Shown in pieces: positions 9,544 through 22,100 of a stretch of DNA of 35,095 bases. Origin of the DNA: Rhizophlyctis rosea (taxonomy: Eukaryota > Chytridiomycota > Chytridiomycetes > Rhizophlyctidales > Rhizophlyctidaceae); contig JADGJC010000321.1 in assembly GCA_027596075.1 (NCBI GenBank), forward strand, positions 1 through 35,095, read 5' to 3'. The position numbers and the translations under genes are program-made. Each line of letters opens with the position of its first letter. The first letter of the stretch is position 1. The notes beneath the pieces were generated by a model. That model saw only the letters and a program-made list of their open reading frames with translations. It was not told the origin of the DNA and did no database searches.

Positions 9544-12500
9544 TTATGCCTCCTTCTGCTGAAGACGCACATTCACAACACCACCAATCATTCGGCATAA
9601 CTCGGCTACAATGGCTTCTCCTTCCATCTGTGTGATGAAGCCAGGTTGGGAGAACAGTCCGATGTCGATCATATCGTTTGATACACCGATTTCCAGATTG
9701 ATGTGGTTCTGTAGGAGTGAGGTATGTCTGTTGAGTTTGATATTTGCGGCACATGTAGGAGATTGTGAACGCTTACCTCCGCTGCGGTGACTGTAGGCTT
9801 GCCAATGCCCAGGTTTCTCGAGGATGGTGGATCCGTGGACATGTACCACTCGTGCGTCTAAAAGGCGATGGATGTGTTAGTCAATGTGTTTGGAGGTTCT
9901 CGTTTACCCATGTGTGGCTCACCTTCAGTGGTGTGAAGAGACGTTTTTCCTCCGGTGTTGAATCACCAGCGAAGAACAAGAAGTTAAGGAAAACATTGAC
10001 GATGAGAGCGTGCGTGTTATTGGACCACCGTTGAACGTCGCGGAGGTAAACTTGTCCATGCGAGGCGGATTGAACCAGGTAGTCTTGCACCTTCTTCGCT
10101 AGGGCGATCAAGCCACTGTCAACTGCATCCCGTACCAAGCAAGGTAGCATGTTGAGGGCGGGTGCTGCCATGCGCTCTACCCCCTCCACTGCGACACTTC
10201 GTCCGGACTGGTAGAGGCCAAAGATTGCATCCGTGGATTGCGTCTCGCGGGCTTGGAGTTTGGCCCATGCAGCCAGCATGAGAGCTTGCAGTGTAAAGCC
10301 GTGCTGGCGGCAGAAGGTGGTAATTTGACTAGCTTTTGGTACGGCGCCGGGGACAAAGTGTTTGCATTGCTCGGTGCTGGAAGGTATGCGCTTCGGGAAG
10401 AGAGGTGGTATGTGGTTGCCGATTGTCTTTTTCCAGTAGCTTTGCGTTACAGGTGATTGTCGTTGGTGCCATACGTTCGAGAGGAAGGCGTTCCATTGTG
10501 GGTTGCTGCTGTTGACGCTTTCGCCGTTGTAAAGTTTTTGAAGGTTTGCGATTGCGACTTCCATGCTCCAACCGTCGTAGAGGGCGTGGTGGATGGTTAG
10601 GACCAGGACGGATTTGTTGCGGAATTGGAGGAGACGGGTGCGAAGGGGTGGTGAGGTGACGGCTGTGAGTTGTGATCGTTCGTAGATGACGCAGTCTTGG
10701 ACTATGTGTTCCATAAAGTCCTTGTCGTGTGTGTCAACTGTCCAAGAGAGTGGGGAATCTCGCAACACCACTTGCAAGTATGGCAGTTCAGGATTTGATG
10801 TTGATACGAACGCAGTTCTGAAAATGTCGCTCGTTTCCACAAGAGTCTTCCAGGCGGTGTAAAGTTTCTCAGTATCCAAGACAGGTGAGGATGCAAACGC
10901 GAAGCAATGAACAAACTCCTTCCCGTCTGACGCCGCCCACGTGTCGAGGGTATATACTTGGCCCCCGACGCAAGAATAGATAGCAGCAATGTTAAAGGAT
11001 GGTTGATTCAATTGGCGGGGAATCACATCGTCAATCATATCACTCCCGAGGAATTCACTGATATGAGAAACCAACTCCGAACCCGCCGCATTTGGCACAA
11101 CCGAAGCAACAACCGAATCCGCATCCCTCGCCGTGATATGCTGCACCATTTTATCCACCGTAAAGTTCTGCAGAATCTCTGGCACACTCAAATGCACTCC
11201 ACATTCCCTGAACTTTGACGATAGCCGGATCGAACTGATGGAATCTAACCCCAAATGGAAAATGGATGTCCTCAATCCAACTTCTTTCTCCTCTATACCG
11301 CCGAAATCAGCAAGTGCGGAACGGATGGTGATTGCCAAGGGTGTTAGCTCGCCGTTCGAGACTGTTTCGGAGCTGGAAGTTTCGCTGTAGCAGGATAGAG
11401 ACGCCAAGTCTTGTGTTTCGAAAATGTGAGAGAGGATCTTGGTGTCGACTTTGTTGGTGCTGCCGCGGGATAGGTTGGAGATTGGTAGACACAAAGCGGG
11501 AAGCATGTAGTTGGGTAAAGTGGAACGTGCCGTTTGGAAGGCGGCGTCAATCATTTCTTGGAGGCTTGGGGAATCGGGGAGGATGGCTGGTGCTGTGGTG
11601 ATGGTGGTGGTGGTTGTTTCGGATGTGGTGAAGAACGTGACGATTTGATCCCTCACTTGCTGGGGGTGCTTTACTACCAATGTGACCGCACCAGTGATTT
11701 TAGGGTGTGCTTTTGCGATTGTTGAGGAGATTTCGTCTAGTTCTATTCGGAGGCCGTTACGTTTCACTTGGTGGTCGGTTCTTCCTAGGAACAGGATTGT
11801 TCCATCACCTAGCATTCGAACAAGATCTCCTGTACTGTATACCCGTCCGTAGGTGCCCAGAGTAAAGAACTTCTCCGCGGTGAGATCTGGGCGGTTGTGG
11901 TATCCGTCTGCGACTTGTGGGCCGCCGATGCAGAGTTCGCCGATTGCGCCTCTTGGGAGGATTTGGCGATTTGGTGAGATGACGAAGGCGGAACAGGAGG
12001 GCCAGGGTTGTCCAATGTTGGTGCGGTGGGTGGTGGAGACAACCTTCCTGTTCATGGTGCATCCGATGGTGGCTTCGGTTGGGCCGTAGGCGTTGATGAG
12101 GGACTTGCCGTCTCCCCATTGGTCGATGACTGTTTGGGTCACGGTTTCGCCTCCTGTGATGATGTATTCGACGGTCCGGACATCGCTTCGCCGGAGCATG
12201 CTGGAGACCGTTGGGGTCAGGTCCATGTGCGTGACGCCCAGTTTGTTGATGCATTCGGAAAGGTTCTGAGAAAACATATTAGACTTCAAATCTTGAGGAC
12301 CATTATCAACATCAAAATATCACTTACCGCTAGCAACAAAGTCTTCGGTGCCGTTACTAAGGTCGTACCGATGCTCCATGAAAAGAAGATCTCGAACACA
12401 GAGACGTCAAAGGTGAAACTTGCAAATTGGAGGAATCTCGAACTTGATTTCGCCGGTATGAGTTCCTGGAAAGACAAGATCGCCTCTGACGCAGCCAAAT

Positions 12501-13104
12501 CGTTAATCACCACCCCCTTTGGTGTTCCCGTCGTACCCGAGGTGTATATCATATACGCTATTGATGCAGCCGAACGCACAACCCCAGTATTCTGTGTCGA
12601 CATCGCATCCATGTATTCCGACACCAACTCTAGATTGATAGCCCTGAAGTTGACTTCTGCGCAGAGGTTCTGGAAGGTGGCTGAATCGCACAAGACCAAG
12701 TCGGCACCAACGTCACCGAAGATGAAGAGTTGGCGGGATTTGGGAGCTTCAGGGTCAACGGGCACGTATGCACCTCCGGCTTTGAGGACTGCGAGGATGG
12801 CGATGTACATGTTGGGTGAGCGGTGTAGGCAGATGGGGACGAAGATGCCGGGTTTGACGCCGTGGGTGATGAGCAGGTGGGCTAGTTGGTTGGCTTTGTA
12901 GTTTAGTTGGGCGTAGGTTAGTGTGATGTCGGTTTCGAGGCTTGGGGCCAGGGAGGTTGTGAAATGTAGGGCGATTTTGTCGGGGGTTTCGGCGGCCCAT
13001 GTTTCGACGTGTGATGCGAGCGGGATGGACAGACTGGGTGGGCGTCGTTGTTCGTGACTGGATAGGAGTGAGGGATTTGAGGGAAGATCCAGGATTTGGG
13101 ACTG
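9544..13104 (-). other. NRPS module 6 (A6-T6) with divergent terminal C domain
   Basis: A6 spans about residues 5720-6200, with YTSGTTGTPKG at 5868, FTFDVSVFEIF, MDLTPT, IITGGE and NAYGPTEATIGCTM; pocket D-V-F-D-I-G-A-I-G, one conservative change from A4 and A5. Its A10 motif is NKVDTK. An intron (12266-12327) splits the domain after LLLA. T6 has LGLDSISS (Ser6281). C6 keeps HHALYDGWS (6498), but its first motif reads IYSCVGGQVYTLDTW instead of YPCTPLQEGM. It has two extra late introns (9858-9922, 9709-9776), the second at the shared module-end position. As the last domain, it is the likely cyclising and releasing C domain. Confidence 0.85.
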
Positions 13105-16100
13105 CGGGCTTCGAATCAAATTTGTGATGATCATTTCGAATTGGGCGAGGAGGAGCTTCAGGTGGACTTCAGGCATGATTGTTGCGCGGGAGGACGCCAC
13201 GAGATGGAATTTTCCATCACTTGAATGGGGCTCCATTTCAAGTGCGACCGAGAACTAGAGGTCCAGAGGTTAGTGTATGGACTTGGTGCGACGTGAGGAA
13301 GGAACTACTTACATTGACTTCTGCCTTACTGTTCACCGGGTGCCAAAGCCTTCCTTCAAGCTCATCTTCGATTTTGGCACTACCAATCTGGAACAGGAAC
13401 AGGGTGTCGAATAGAGGGCATCCCTTGAGGTTTTTGCCGGTCCATTTTATGATGGACGTCAATGGAGTGTGCTGGTAGGAGAAGTTGCGTACATTGGCGT
13501 TGTGGATTGCGCGGACCAGATCTGCATTGACGCCGCCCTGCTCAATTTGTGCGTGGCACGGGATGGTGTTGAATGTTGGCCCCATAACCTTTTGCGAATC
13601 TTCTGAGGTGCGGCCGGAGAGGACTTGACCGAAGGTGACTGTTTCTTCACCGGTGTAGGTAGATAGGAGGATGGCCCAGGCGGCTTGACCGATGGCTTGG
13701 GCGCTAACGTTGAGAGTTCGGCATGCTGATTCTACCTCTGCAATCCTGAGTTCGGTGATATGGGTGGCAGAAAACGCTTCGGCCAGTTCCAGCTCGTTAC
13801 TGGGGTTTTCGCCCATCAGTTGTTTGGGGAATTTGCATGGTGTTGGGTCCACCAATGTCTCTGTCCAATGATGTTGGGCTTCTTCGGTTGAGGTGGACAA
13901 GATGTTGCTGACCATGGCTTTGTACTGGGGACGTTGTAGGGCCGACAAACTATGGTATGCGTATTGGACATCCTGCATCATCAAACCGAGACTCCATCCG
14001 TCATATAATGCATGGTGGAGAGAGACGACCATCCATGTTTGCTCTGACCCAATGAAGACGGCGAATCCGAGTGGTGGACGTGTCCAGTCAAGGTTGGTGT
14101 TGAACGCTGTAGTGTATTCACCGAACTCCGTAGTGATGTATTCGTTCCGAACCGATTCGCGAACCACAGGCATCCAAGCATCTTTGTGGACTACTTGAGC
14201 GAAACTGTGGACCGGGTCATCTGTACTGTGGAAGCTCGTTCGAAGGATGTCGTTTGCTTGGATCACCAACTCCCATGCGTCCAATAGCTTGTTGACATTG
14301 GTCGATCTTTCCAAGAGGACCATTGAGTGATTGACGTATGCAGACCCTTTCAACTTCATTGTTTCGATGATCATTCCTTCCTGAAGGGGCGTGCAGGGGT
14401 ATATGTCTTGCACGTTTTCCTCCTTGATCGTTCCGTTTCGCAATAACTTTGGTCGAATCGCGGCCGCAAAGGATTTTAGCAGTTCGTCGGCGTTGGGAGT
14501 TGATACGTCCGTTATCGCGTTGGTGCATCTGCTTGCCATGCCTGGCACCGTAGGGAACCTCATAATATCCGATATGGCGATGTGGAGGTTTTTGGCCTTT
14601 AGGTGGGCGGCAAGGGTGATGGCATTGATTGAGTCAAGTCCCAATTGGAAGATGGTTGTGTTGCGTTGGATGGATGTTGGTGCTGTTCCTGATACTGCAG
14701 CTAGGACTTGACAGATGACCTCTTCGGTAGGAGACCACGAGACAATGTCATCAGGCTTGCTATTTTGTAGGCTTCCGGGATCGAGCGACGTGAACAACTT
14801 TTCCAGCACCTTGATATTACACTTTCCTGAAAGAGGCTTTGTAAATCAGTAACGCTTTGTGAATCAGTAATGATTTCGCCGACATCAATGCCCTGCAGAA
14901 CATACCAGTGACACCTAGTGGAAGTTGGTCAATCAAGAAAAAGTGGGCAGGGACCATGTATGGAGGCAGTTTGCTCTCACAAGCTCGGAAAGCTGTTTCT
15001 AACAGAGAGTGGGTTTGCTCGGTGCTGATGAGAGTGCATGTCGATCTGTCCTTCCCGTGATCCTTCCTTCCCGAAGACACGAAAGCTACCAACTGCCGCC
15101 GCGGGAGCTCTGGGTGTTGTAGGACCAAAGTCACGGCCTCTTGTATGTGACTATCAGCCTCCCCTATGACAGCATTGATTTCACTCAACTCAATCCGTAT
15201 TCCGTTGATTTTGACCTGGTCGTCCTTTCGTCCTTCGAATATGATTTCCCCGCTAGCCAGCATGCGCACTACGTCCCCAGTCCGATAAACCCTTTCTCCA
15301 CCGCCCGGTAGTTCTATAAACTTCTCCGCCGTCATTTCTGGTTGATTCATGTACCCTCTAGCTACGTGCGGGCCCCCAATACATAATTCGCCCACTGCAC
15401 CGCGGGGGAGGATGTCTGTCCCGTCAATCACATAAGCCGAGCAAGTTGGGAAGGTTTTGCCGATATTGACTAGACGCGTGTTGTTGGATACTTGCGTCAT
15501 GGTACAACCGATTGTAGCTTCAGTGGGTCCGTACGCGTTGAAGATGGCGCATCGGTCTATCCAAGTGTCTATCACTTGCTGAGTCAGAGCTTCCCCTCCC
15601 GTCACCAATACTTGCAATGGTGTGGATCCCCTCACTAAAGCTGCTACCGTGGGAGTCAAGTCGGCATGGGTGACCTGCAGGACGTTCAACGCTGCCTCCA
15701 AATCCAACAAAAGCTCATCTTTGGGCGCGGTAACTAATGTGATCCCCGTACTCCAAGCGAAGAACATTTCAAAGACGGAGACGTCGAAGGCGAAGGAAGC
15801 GAATTGGAGGAAGCGGGAAGTTGATGTCCAAGGTAAGAGGTCCTGGAACGCCTTCAAAGCTTCCACGGCGCTGTGATGCTCAATGAGCACGCCCTTCGGG
15901 GTTCCGGTGGTCCCAGAGGTGTAAATGGCGTATGCGAGGTCGCTTCCGGACATGTCAACCTTTGGGTTACTGAATGGCATAGCTTGCAATGTTTCCAGCA
16001 GATCATCTCCTACTACCACTACTTGAGCTCCGCCCTGGAGTTCACCCAAGCCCGTCACCGAATCGGGGCAGGCTAACACGACCTCTGCTTTGACATTCTT

Positions 16101-19100
16101 GAATATGTATTGCTTACGTTCAAGCGGCGCACTTGGTTCGACGGGAACATATGCAGCGCCAGCTTTCATGATGGCAACGAGGGAGATGTATTGCCAGAGG
16201 GATCGATCCATACACACTGCGACGAATGATTTCGGGGCCACTCCGGTTTTGAGGAGGTAATGGGCGAGACGATTAGCGCGGTCATTGAATTCTCGGTAGG
16301 AAAGCTTCTCCATCTGACTCGCAGTTTTGTCATGGATGCGTCTCCAAAATTCCAAAGCCACATCATCGGTGTGCGCCGCTGCGCGTTGTTCCACGTATTC
16401 GTGAAGGAGCGTGACCATGGAAATGCTGCCACTGAGGGGCTTTTGGGGAATGAAGGATGCGGTGGAGGAGCGGGCTAGGGAGCGTTGGAAGGATGGTGTG
16501 GAATTGAGATTGGTCAGGAGATCCGTTATGACAAGGTCCAGCTGATCTGCAAACAGACGCAATTGATCCTCGTTCATGGTGGAAGCTTTGCAAGATACTC
16601 GAAGCACAGTTTCAAACTGGGACCCGGATTCCATTTCGAAGCAGACTGCATACTGAAGTGAAATGGTTCAGTTACGTTCAAGTTAGTTGATGCTCAAATT
16701 GAGGCTACTTACGTTGACATCCGCTTTGCCAGTCTCCGCAATCAAAAATTGCCTTTCTGAACTTGGGCCTCCCGAACTTGTTTGGAAAAGGAACAAACAG
16801 TCAAAGATTGGCCTTCCCTCCAACTCCGGCAGCCACTTTTGGATGCTGCGCAAAGGTGTTTGATGGTGCGCAAGGGCGGCTATGTTGGAGAGATGGGCTG
16901 TCTGCAACAGTCCGAAGTTGGTCTCCGCTTTCGAAATGTTGAGACGGACAGGAATGGTGTTGAAAGATGGTCCAATAATGCCTTCCACCCCATCCAAGGA
17001 AATGGATCGCCCGGAGACGACGTGTCCCAATGCAACATCCGGCTCTCCAATGTACGCCGCAACAAGCAAACTGAATGCAACTTGACCAACGCATTGGAGG
17101 CTGATTGAGTTCGCCCTGCATATCTGTTCCATGGTTGAAGCCGGTAAAGTGGACATGCGGTGGTGGAGGTAGCTGCGGCCATTGCCCACACCTGCGTGCG
17201 TGCCGCGCAAATTGGAAGGAAATGCTCTGGGCTCGAAGTTCCTTAAGTAGGTTTGCCAATAATCTGCAGTTGCTATCAGTCACAAGTTGCATGTGGCATT
17301 TGACAAGCTCAAACTTACCGGCATCGGCCGCTGCAGGTTGAACAGCAATGTAAGGCAACATGCTACTGAATTGCAACCGTCGTGGCAGATCGTGGCCGAA
17401 GTATGCTCGCTGAACATCAGCCAAAATGAGAGGCAGACTCCATCCATCGTACAGGGCATGATGAAGCGTAACAACCATGGAGGTCTTGGTCGGGCTCGTG
17501 AGCAAGCCGAATCGAATGGGGGGATGGGTCAATGCGTGCGCTTCCTTCCTTGCTTCGGAGATGTGGAGCTCGATCGCATGATCCACTTCGTCTTCACCAT
17601 CAAGAGTTTGATAGTCCACTGGCATCCACACATCGCGATGAACAGCCTGTACGTATGCCAGTGGTGTTCTCACATCATTGACTGCGTGGAAGCTGGTTCG
17701 CAATATTTCGTTTGCCCTGATCACAGCCCTCCAAGATCCCAAAAGGTTGGGAATATCAATGTCTGTTGGCAAGACGAAGGTGATGTGGTTGAAGTAGACA
17801 TTTCCCCCGCTCCGTATGGATTCGCTTATCATTCCCTCCTGAAGTGGTGTGCAGGGGTAAACGCCGACGATGTTGCTGGGGTCCAATTGGTGCTCACGGA
17901 AGATCCGTGCTTTCAATGCTGGCTCCACCTCTAGACTACTGATTTGACTATCTGAGCCGCCGGAGGCGTTCTCTATCAAGGACGCCATGCGATGGATGGT
18001 GCCACAGCGCATAATTTCCGCAACAGATAAGGTGATTCCATCATTCTGCTTCAAAATAGCGCGAACGCGAATAGCCGACACGGAATCCAACCCAACATGA
18101 TAGACGGACGTATTGCGTGAGATGGTGTCTTCGGGTACTTTGGCAACAGATGCGATGCAACGCCGTAATCGCAATTCAACTTGTGACCACTGCGGGTTGG
18201 TGTCATATTCCTCGGTAGACAACTTTTGGACTTCGGTGATGTCCAAACTACAGAAGAGTTGACTTAAAGCTCTCCGGTCCGCCTTGCCTGATGATTTGTC
18301 TGAGTGAGTTTTTGGCCACAGAACCAAACAAGCTTATTGTGAGCATCACCTGTGCTTCCCAACGGCATATGGGAAATGTGGAAGATGATGCCAGGCACCA
18401 TGTATTGCGGCAAACTGACTTGCGCTGAGTGCAGAGCTTTTTGTACAATGCCGGGATCTCCAGGTTTGGCCACGATGATGCAGGCTGCTTCTTGTGTACG
18501 ACTTCTCATTTCCGCAGTGGATATGAAGGCGACAAGTTGGTCGCGAGCTTGTTGAGGATGCTTCAGAATCAGGGTGACAGCGTCCTTGATGCTTCCATCC
18601 GCATTACGGAGCGCAGCATTGATTTCCTCCAGTTCAATACGAAGGCCCCTCATCTTGACTTGATCATCCTGCCGCCCAAGGAACTCGATAGTTCCGTCAC
18701 TAAGCATACGAGCATAATCCCCAGTCCGGTACACCCTGTCCCCAGCGAAGTCCACGAAGCGTTCGTTGGTGAGGTCAGGACGATTCAGATAGCCGCGTGC
18801 AACCTGTGGTCCGCCAATGCAAAGTTCGCCCACCCCACCGTGAGGAACCACCTGCAAGTTGGTTGTAAGAATGTACGCAGAACAAGTCTCAAATGGCTTT
18901 CCGATGTTGCGAGGGTGAATATCGCTGGTGACATCCGGAAACATGGTGCAGCCGATGGTTGCCTCGGTTGGTCCATAAGCATTCCACAAGCATCCAGCCC
19001 ATTTTTGCAAGACCTGCTGTACTCATGAGTAATCATGCAGCCAACAGCGCAGATATAGTGATCACGAACCTGCTGAGTGAGAGCTTCGCCACCGCTCACT

Positions 19101-22100
19101 AATATTTGTAACCTCGGCACGGCCTCCCGCCGAACCAGGGAAGAGATTGTTGGAGTCAGGTCAGCATGCGTAACACCAAAATAGCGAATGCTCAGCTCCA
19201 AGTCCTCAAGCAGGGCATCTTTGGGGGCTGTGACGACCGCTCCCCCAACACTCCATGTGTAGAACATCTCAAATACCGACACATCGAAATTGTATGATGC
19301 AAACTGCAGAAACCTGACCGCACCGCGAGTAGGTATCAGCTTCCGAAATGAGACCATAGCGCTTGTGACATTACGATGCTCGATCATCACTCCCTTCGGT
19401 GTGCCCGTTGTCCCCGAAGTAAAAATGATGTATGCCAAGCTCTCCGGCGGCACTTTGACGTTTGGATTCGTCTTGGGCATCCTCCTCCATTGAGGTGCGC
19501 TTTGGTCGATGCAAATGCAGGTTACTGATAATGCTTTGACTGATGGTACCGTTGCGCCGTCATTCACGATCAGGAAATCTGCTTTCACATCTTCTAGAAT
19601 GAACATCTTCCGTGCTTCAGGCAACTCTGGATCCATCGGAACGTACGCAGCTCCGGCCTTCAGTATCCCAAGAATGGCAATGTACATTTGTGGACTTCGA
19701 GTCATGCATATAGGAACCGCCATATCGGTTTTGACACCTCGCTTCAGGAGGAAGTGTGCGAACTGGTTCGCAAGGTTATTGAGCTCGCGGTAAGAGAGTT
19801 TCACTGCAGGACTCTTCCCGTCTCCGATAGTCTCGGCAAATTCGAAAGCTGATGCATTCGGAGCATTTTGCGCGTAATGCTCTACATATTGGTGCATCAT
19901 CGCAGCCTGATCTAATGACTTTCGCATTCCAGGTCCAACCGTGATTGCCGCTTTGATGGCCCCAACTGCTGTGTTGAGCCGGGTACGCTTTTTGTACAGC
20001 TTGTTCAAAGCCCCGAATGCCTGACGTTGTACCGAGTGGAGATCGCTAGTTATTTCATTACGGGCGAGCGTGTTGGAGGATTTGGATGTGCCTTCAGGAT
20101 TGGATACGATTCGTGCAAATAGCATGTCGACTTGCTTCAGCAAAATCGACAGCTGTTCCTCAGGCATTTTGGACGCCTTACATGCACCTCGCCATTTGAA
20201 GCCGGTCGCCGACGGTAACATTTCAATGCTGACCGCATACTAGATCGTCAATACTATCAGATCAAATCCTCTTTCCGATCAATAACTAACAGAAAACTAA
20301 CCTCGAGCTCAGTCTCAGTTGGAACCTCCCTCCAAAATGCATCGAATGTGCTATCGTGGCCAATCTTTTGATATAGGAAGATACTGTCGAACAGGGACAG
20401 CTCTGCTGGGATATCACCAGACTTGCCGACGTCTCGTACAGGCGAGTGATGGAAGGGAATAGCTTCAATATTGAACCGGTGGATAGTGCGAACCAATTCA
20501 ATGGCTGGCTTGCTATCGTCTATGACAACTCGGCATGGGATAGTGTTGAAGGTCGGACCCATGACATCTTCAATGCCCTGCAGAGGAAGCATGCGACCAG
20601 AAACGACGTGCCCAAATGCAACATCCCTTTCCCCACAATAAGCGGAAAGTAACAGAGCCCAAGCTGCTTCGCCGATCGCTTGTTCGCTTATCTCGAATTG
20701 CCGGCACAAATTCTGGATCAGATGAAGGTCGACATCAGAACTCAATTCGAAAACATGTGCCGCCCGCCCGTCTGCCTCCAATTTGCCGGCAACCCGTCCA
20801 TGCAGATTCGGAAACGACATGGGAACGTAACCGTCAAGCTCCTGCTTCCAAAATTCCCTCCCTTGTCCCTCCGATACCGTTGATAGATGCGTCATGATGA
20901 TGTCGAATTGCGGCCGTTTCAAAACTTCATCATTGCTATAAACCTTGTGCACATCCCTCATCAACAACGAAAAGGACCACCCATCGTAAAGCGCATGATG
21001 AAGACCGAGAATGAACCACGTGGTAGCGGGACTCTTCAATAATCCGAAGCAAATAGGAGTGCGCGTTAGGATGAATGAGGCTGCCTCCTGATCCATATAC
21101 TGTTTCGCAGCGGCGGGAAGCCCGGAATCCGATCTGACCTCCTCTCGATATACGTTCATGCAAACTTCCGAGTGTACAGCTTGCAAATACAGATGTGCGT
21201 CATCATCCGTCATATGGAAGGTGGTCCGGAGAATGTCATTCGCTTGCATGACCTGCTTGAAGGCACTCAACAATCGTTCCACATCCGTGGACGCAGAAAG
21301 CTCGAAAGTAAAGAATCCAAAATAGGTCCTGCCGCCATTTTCGAGAGTCTGCGCAATCATCCCTTCTTGCAACGGGGTGCAAGGGTAGATCTTCAGGATG
21401 GCGTCAGTATCCGAGAAGAGGTTTATTCGTTCCTGCCTGATCGCGGCTTGGACGTCTTCATGTATTTTGGGACCAGGGTGTGAAGGGGGGTCTTTTGCCT
21501 TCGAAGATTGCGTATGGCTGATATGTTTGGCGAGACGGGAAGCCGAGGTGTGTTTCATTATTTGAGAGACGGAGGTTTTGATGCCGAGATCTCGCAACAA
21601 GGCGGATAATCGGATGGCGTTGATGGAATCAATACCAAGCTGATAAATGGATGCGCTTCCCTTCACCGACTCCAATGGTAATCCGACAACCTCCGCAATA
21701 GCCTTCCGAATGACAAGTTCAATCTCTTGGTTTGCTTCCGTCCCACTATCCTCTATCTCATCGTCCACCAGGACCCTGACATCGATCGCGTCATATAGCG
21801 CAGCCAACTGCTTTCTGTCTATCTTGTCCGTCCGACCCAGAGGCATTTCATTCACCACCAAGACGTGAGTCGGGACCATGTACTGGGGCAACTGCCTCTG
21901 TGCTTCACCCCTGATCTCCGCTCTTGCGTGCAAGTTGAAATTACTGTTCTGAACTCGGCAAGCCGTCTCTCCCACCTTATCCCCAACACCGTCTTCCTCA
22001 TTTAGCGTTACGAACGCCACAATGGTTTGCCGTGCTTGATCCTTCGGCTTCACCACAGTCGCAGCAACGTTCTTCACTGAAGAGCACCGAGAAATGATGC

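Noticed and set aside
12008..12901. Plus-strand 297-codon frame
   Set aside because: It runs antisense through the A6 adenylation domain and an intron; a shadow of the real gene.
18250..19070. Apparent frame breaks in module 4, suggesting a pseudogene
   Set aside because: Introns 19014-19069 and 18288-18349 with proper GT-AG ends restore ALTQQVLQKW and GSTGKADRR, so the gene is intact.
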